A stretch of DNA of 64,000 nt. Source: Anaerolineales bacterium. Lineage in GTDB: Bacteria; Chloroflexota; Anaerolineae; JAAEKA01. The stretch is taken from positions 124,001-188,000 of the forward strand of contig JACKBI010000010.1 in assembly GCA_020634615.1 (NCBI GenBank), given 5' to 3'. Positions 61,836 to 64,000 of this stretch are shown piece after piece. The first letter of the stretch is position 1. Every line of letters begins with the position of its first letter. A program made the position numbers and the translations under genes. A model generated the notes under the pieces. The model was not told where the DNA came from, did no database searches, and was given only the letters and a program-made list of their open reading frames with translations.

Positions 61836-63062
61836 ATGAGCGAAGAACTTATCACTGCGATTATTGGCAGATTTGTCGACGCTGGCAGCCTTGCTGGCGC
61901 GGCAACATTGGTTTGGCAAGACGGCCAGGTACTGCAGGCAGCAGGCGTTGGCTGGAGGGACATGGAACTCAACATGCCGATGGAGAGGGATACACTCTTC
62001 CGTATCGCCTCAATGACAAAACCGGTTACCTCGACGGCGGCATTGATGCTGCTGGAGGAAGGCCGGTTCGCTTTGAACGATCCGATCACGCGTTGGGCGC
62101 CGGAGTTTTCGCAGATGCGTGTCCTGCGCTCGTCGACAAGCACGCTTGATCAGACTGATCCGGCAGAGCGACTGATCACCTTTGAAGACCTGCTGACGCA
62201 CCGTTCGGGCCTGACTTATGCAGACTGGCATTCCGGTCCCATTGCAGAGGCATACCAAGAGGCATTGGGTGGCACTATCGACAGTGATGTGCTTCCGGAT
62301 GATTGGATTGCCGGACTAGCCGCATTGCCTTTGATCGATCAACCGGGAGCGGCATTTCACTATGGTCACTCAACCGATCTCCTGGGCTTGCTCATTGCAC
62401 GCATGGAAGATGCGCCACTGGGCGACGTGCTCAAACGCCGAATCTTCGACCCGTTGGGCATGAGCGACACCGGCTTCACCGTCCCGGCGGAGAAGCGGCA
62501 GCGGCAGGCCAAAACATACGGGTTCGACGATTCAGGCCGCCTCGTCGCGCGCCTTGCGGGCCCCGGCGGCTCATTCCTGCCTGAGCGGCCCGCGGGCATG
62601 ACCTTTGTCTCGGGCGGCCAGGGGCTCTGGTCAACGCTGGACGATTATCTTGCCTTCGCGCGGATGTTCGTCGGCGCAGGCGCCGTGGATGGCGTGCGGC
62701 TGTTGCGGCCTGAGACTGTCAAGCTGATGACCACCAACCACCTGAGCGAAATCCAACTGAGAAACGCCAGGTCAATGCTCAATGCCGGTCATGGGTACGG
62801 GTTCGGTGTCGCTACGGTAATCGATCCGCAAAAAGCCGGGCCTATGCCTTGTGGCGGCGGGATGGGCGCTGTTGGCTGGCCCGGTGCGTTCGGAGGTTGG
62901 TGGCGGGCCGATCCCAGCAATAACTCCGTGCTGATCTTTCTGGCGCATAATCTTGTTGAGCTGGAGCAACTCTTTGAAGGCATCGGCGCCGGTGTCTACG
63001 AGGCAATCGCGCAGTTTCAAGCACATTCCCCGTCCTTGCTACGATCGCGCAAGGCGACATAA
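61836..63062 (+). CDS. Class C beta-lactamase-like serine hydrolase (EstB-type)
   Basis: A 408-residue protein with the S-x-x-K motif in FRIASMTKPVTSTAALML. The second motif is FHYGHSTDLLGLLI (Tyr with His-Ser in place of the usual Tyr-x-Asn), and the third region is GAVGWPGAFGGWW rather than KTG or HTG. These features are typical of esterase-like relatives that hydrolyse esters rather than beta-lactams. No signal peptide is seen, so it is probably cytoplasmic. ATG 61836 follows GAGAAGG; the open frame to 61638 is rejected because the family start lies here. A GC-rich palindrome (61721-61737) lies upstream. Confidence 0.88.
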   Translation: MSEELITAIIGRFVDAGSLAGAATLVWQDGQVLQAAGVGWRDMELNMPMERDTLFRIASMTKPVTSTAALMLLEEGRFALNDPITRWAPEFSQMRVLRSSTSTLDQTDPAERLITFEDLLTHRSGLTYADWHSGPIAEAYQEALGGTIDSDVLPDDWIAGLAALPLIDQPGAAFHYGHSTDLLGLLIARMEDAPLGDVLKRRIFDPLGMSDTGFTVPAEKRQRQAKTYGFDDSGRLVARLAGPGGSFLPERPAGMTFVSGGQGLWSTLDDYLAFARMFVGAGAVDGVRLLRPETVKLMTTNHLSEIQLRNARSMLNAGHGYGFGVATVIDPQKAGPMPCGGGMGAVGWPGAFGGWWRADPSNNSVLIFLAHNLVELEQLFEGIGAGVYEAIAQFQAHSPSLLRSRKAT

Positions 63063-63063
63063 T

Positions 63064-63606
63064 ATGAGCCACATCATTTTCATCACCGGGATGGCTGGCG
63101 CGGGAAAAAGCACAATAGGGCGTCAGGTAGCCAGGCACTTTCCAAAATGCCTGTTCATCCAGGTTGATGAACTGCGCGAAATGATGGTGACAGGGTATGC
63201 TCGACCAGAGGGTGGCATCTTTTTGCAAGCAGCGATTCAACAATTCCAGATGGCGCGAACCACGGCAAGCTATATGGCCCGCCTGTACGCCAGTCACGGC
63301 GTGGACGTTGTCATCGATGACGTTTGTGTCCCCTCCAATTTCGTTGAGCAATATGCGGCGCTGTTTTCAGACCCGGATGTTTATCGCGTGTTGCTTTACC
63401 CCAAAGCATCGGTCGTGATCGACCGGATCAGACGGCGAGGCGGCCCTTTGGAGCACATTGAGTACGTGCCTGCAATCTACGCCTTTCTCGATTCGATGGC
63501 GAAAGATGACTGGATTGTCTTGGACTCCAGTGACTGGACGGTAGCGCAGACCGTCAGCGAGTTGCTGGCCAGCATCGCATCAGCACGCGGTGATGCCCGG
63601 AGCTGA
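63064..63606 (+). CDS. P-loop nucleotide kinase-like protein
   Basis: A 180-residue AAA_33 or chloramphenicol-phosphotransferase-like ATPase with Walker A GMAGAGKST at residues 9-17, then FIQVDELREMMV, VVIDDVCVPS as a likely Walker B, and a basic lid segment DRIRRRGGPLEH. It probably phosphorylates a small molecule; the target is unknown. ATG 63064 comes 1 nt after the preceding stop. It is the last gene of the plus-strand island and is followed by a strong hairpin. Confidence 0.85.
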   Translation: MSHIIFITGMAGAGKSTIGRQVARHFPKCLFIQVDELREMMVTGYARPEGGIFLQAAIQQFQMARTTASYMARLYASHGVDVVIDDVCVPSNFVEQYAALFSDPDVYRVLLYPKASVVIDRIRRRGGPLEHIEYVPAIYAFLDSMAKDDWIVLDSSDWTVAQTVSELLASIASARGDARS

Positions 63607-63642
63607 CCAGATCAGGCGGGCGATAGTTCTCACTGAAAAGAG

Positions 63643-63677
63643 AACAGGCCCCGCTCGTTTACCGAGCGGGGCCTGTT
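63643..63677. terminator. Strong bidirectional hairpin terminator
   Basis: AACAGGCCCCGCTCG (63643-63657) pairs perfectly with CGAGCGGGGCCTGTT (63663-63677) around a TTTAC loop, a 15 bp stem between two convergent genes. No long T tract follows on either strand. Confidence 0.8.
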
Positions 63678-63720
63678 GCGTGATTGACTGAAATCTGGCT
63701 TTATGCCCTAAGGCACGCCG

Positions 63721-64000
63721 CTAGAACTGTAAGCGCTGGTGTGTGTTGGTGGCATAGAGGCGGCCATCGTCGCCGGAAACATAGTCGAAGGCGATCTGCG
63801 GCACGTGGCTGTCGATCTCGATGTAGCCGGCGTCCATGTACTCCCACATCACCTGGAACGGCTCCTTGCCGTCGATCCATTTTTCTCCGAAGATGACGCC
63901 GTGGCCCGGCAGAATGGTGAACGCCACCTGCCGTGCGTCATTCTCGTTGCGGAAGGCCTGTGAACGGGAAAATGCCTGGCGAGCGCCGCGCGCCTGGGCA
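63721..64000 (-). CDS. Hypothetical protein, C-terminal part, cut by window edge
   Basis: The minus-strand frame is open from the window edge to the stop at 63721, giving at least 92 residues. It reads FRNENDARQVAFTILPGHG, then IFGEKWIDGKEPFQVMWEYMDAGYIEIDSHVPQIAFDYV, ending GRLYATNTHQRLQF. An initiation codon at 63927 is internal; the open frame extends beyond it. No family was recognised. The product may be soluble; the convergent neighbour gives no functional hint. Confidence 0.6.
   Translation of the reverse strand, partial: AQARGARQAFSRSQAFRNENDARQVAFTILPGHGVIFGEKWIDGKEPFQVMWEYMDAGYIEIDSHVPQIAFDYVSGDDGRLYATNTHQRLQF

Overview
This 64 kb window is GC-rich bacterial DNA, most likely from a filamentous Chloroflexota (Caldilineae/Anaerolineae-like). 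The lineage is inferred from content, not from a marker gene: lipoproteins with long Pro/Thr linkers after the lipobox, a SARP/BTAD-NACHT regulator, a dockerin-tailed PQQ sugar dehydrogenase, several DinB-fold proteins, an F420-type (DDN) oxidoreductase, and many intergenic palindromic repeats. No rRNA, tRNA, CRISPR array or prophage was recognised. Two genes are cut by the window ends (1-432 and 63721-64000).

Layout. 1-7421 (+): the end of a flippase-like membrane protein, UDP-glucose dehydrogenase, three M16 peptidase-family genes (two with intact zinc ligands, one degenerate), an aldo/keto reductase and acpS. 7545-8165: a tetra-CxxCH lipoprotein. 8323-15585 (-): two paralogous trypsin-like lipoproteins and a SARP-NACHT regulator with a membrane tail, divergent from a DUF6790-like membrane protein. 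16672-21458 (-): a complete branched-chain amino acid type ABC transporter (livKHMGF). 21671-22382: a small acidic protein and a membrane-anchored Mrr-like nuclease whose 3' end looks frameshifted. 22546-31463 (-): a giant thioester alpha-2-macroglobulin lipoprotein and its usual partner PBP1C. The PBP1C carries an in-frame expansion of a palindromic repeat.

31908-40522 (+): a ParB-like/universal-stress fusion, the dockerin-tailed sugar dehydrogenase, sucCD with a near-consensus promoter and a clear terminator, then a USP-transporter-USP cluster. 40544-42100: a Y1/HUH transposase-like gene followed by nine ~116 bp repeat units with two palindromes each, a RAYT/REP-like arrangement. The array ends next to the stop codon of a 2504-residue secreted amylopullulanase (42109-49623, -). 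That gene has two GH13 catalytic domains, three pullulanase-associated domains and a DNRLRE-type tail, and its last codons contain a 40 bp tandem duplication.

50345-63606 (+) is an accessory island of small detoxification or resistance-type enzymes: GNAT, ABM, four DinB-fold proteins, DUF1905, DDN, methyltransferases, DUF402, DUF1801, an alpha/beta hydrolase, a rifampicin phosphotransferase-like enzyme, cupin, ICMT-like, a class C beta-lactamase-like hydrolase and a P-loop kinase. It is closed by a strong bidirectional hairpin terminator. Inside it, about 500 bp (54460-54960) carries several frame breaks in two neighbouring genes, which means either gene decay or local sequence error.

The most unusual items are the HUH protein with its repeat array, the regulator that joins a DNA-binding domain to membrane helices, the ParB-like/USP fusion next to the USP-transporter-USP cluster, the repeat-expanded PBP1C, and a pair of distant intergenic hairpins that keep their stems through a compensatory base change.
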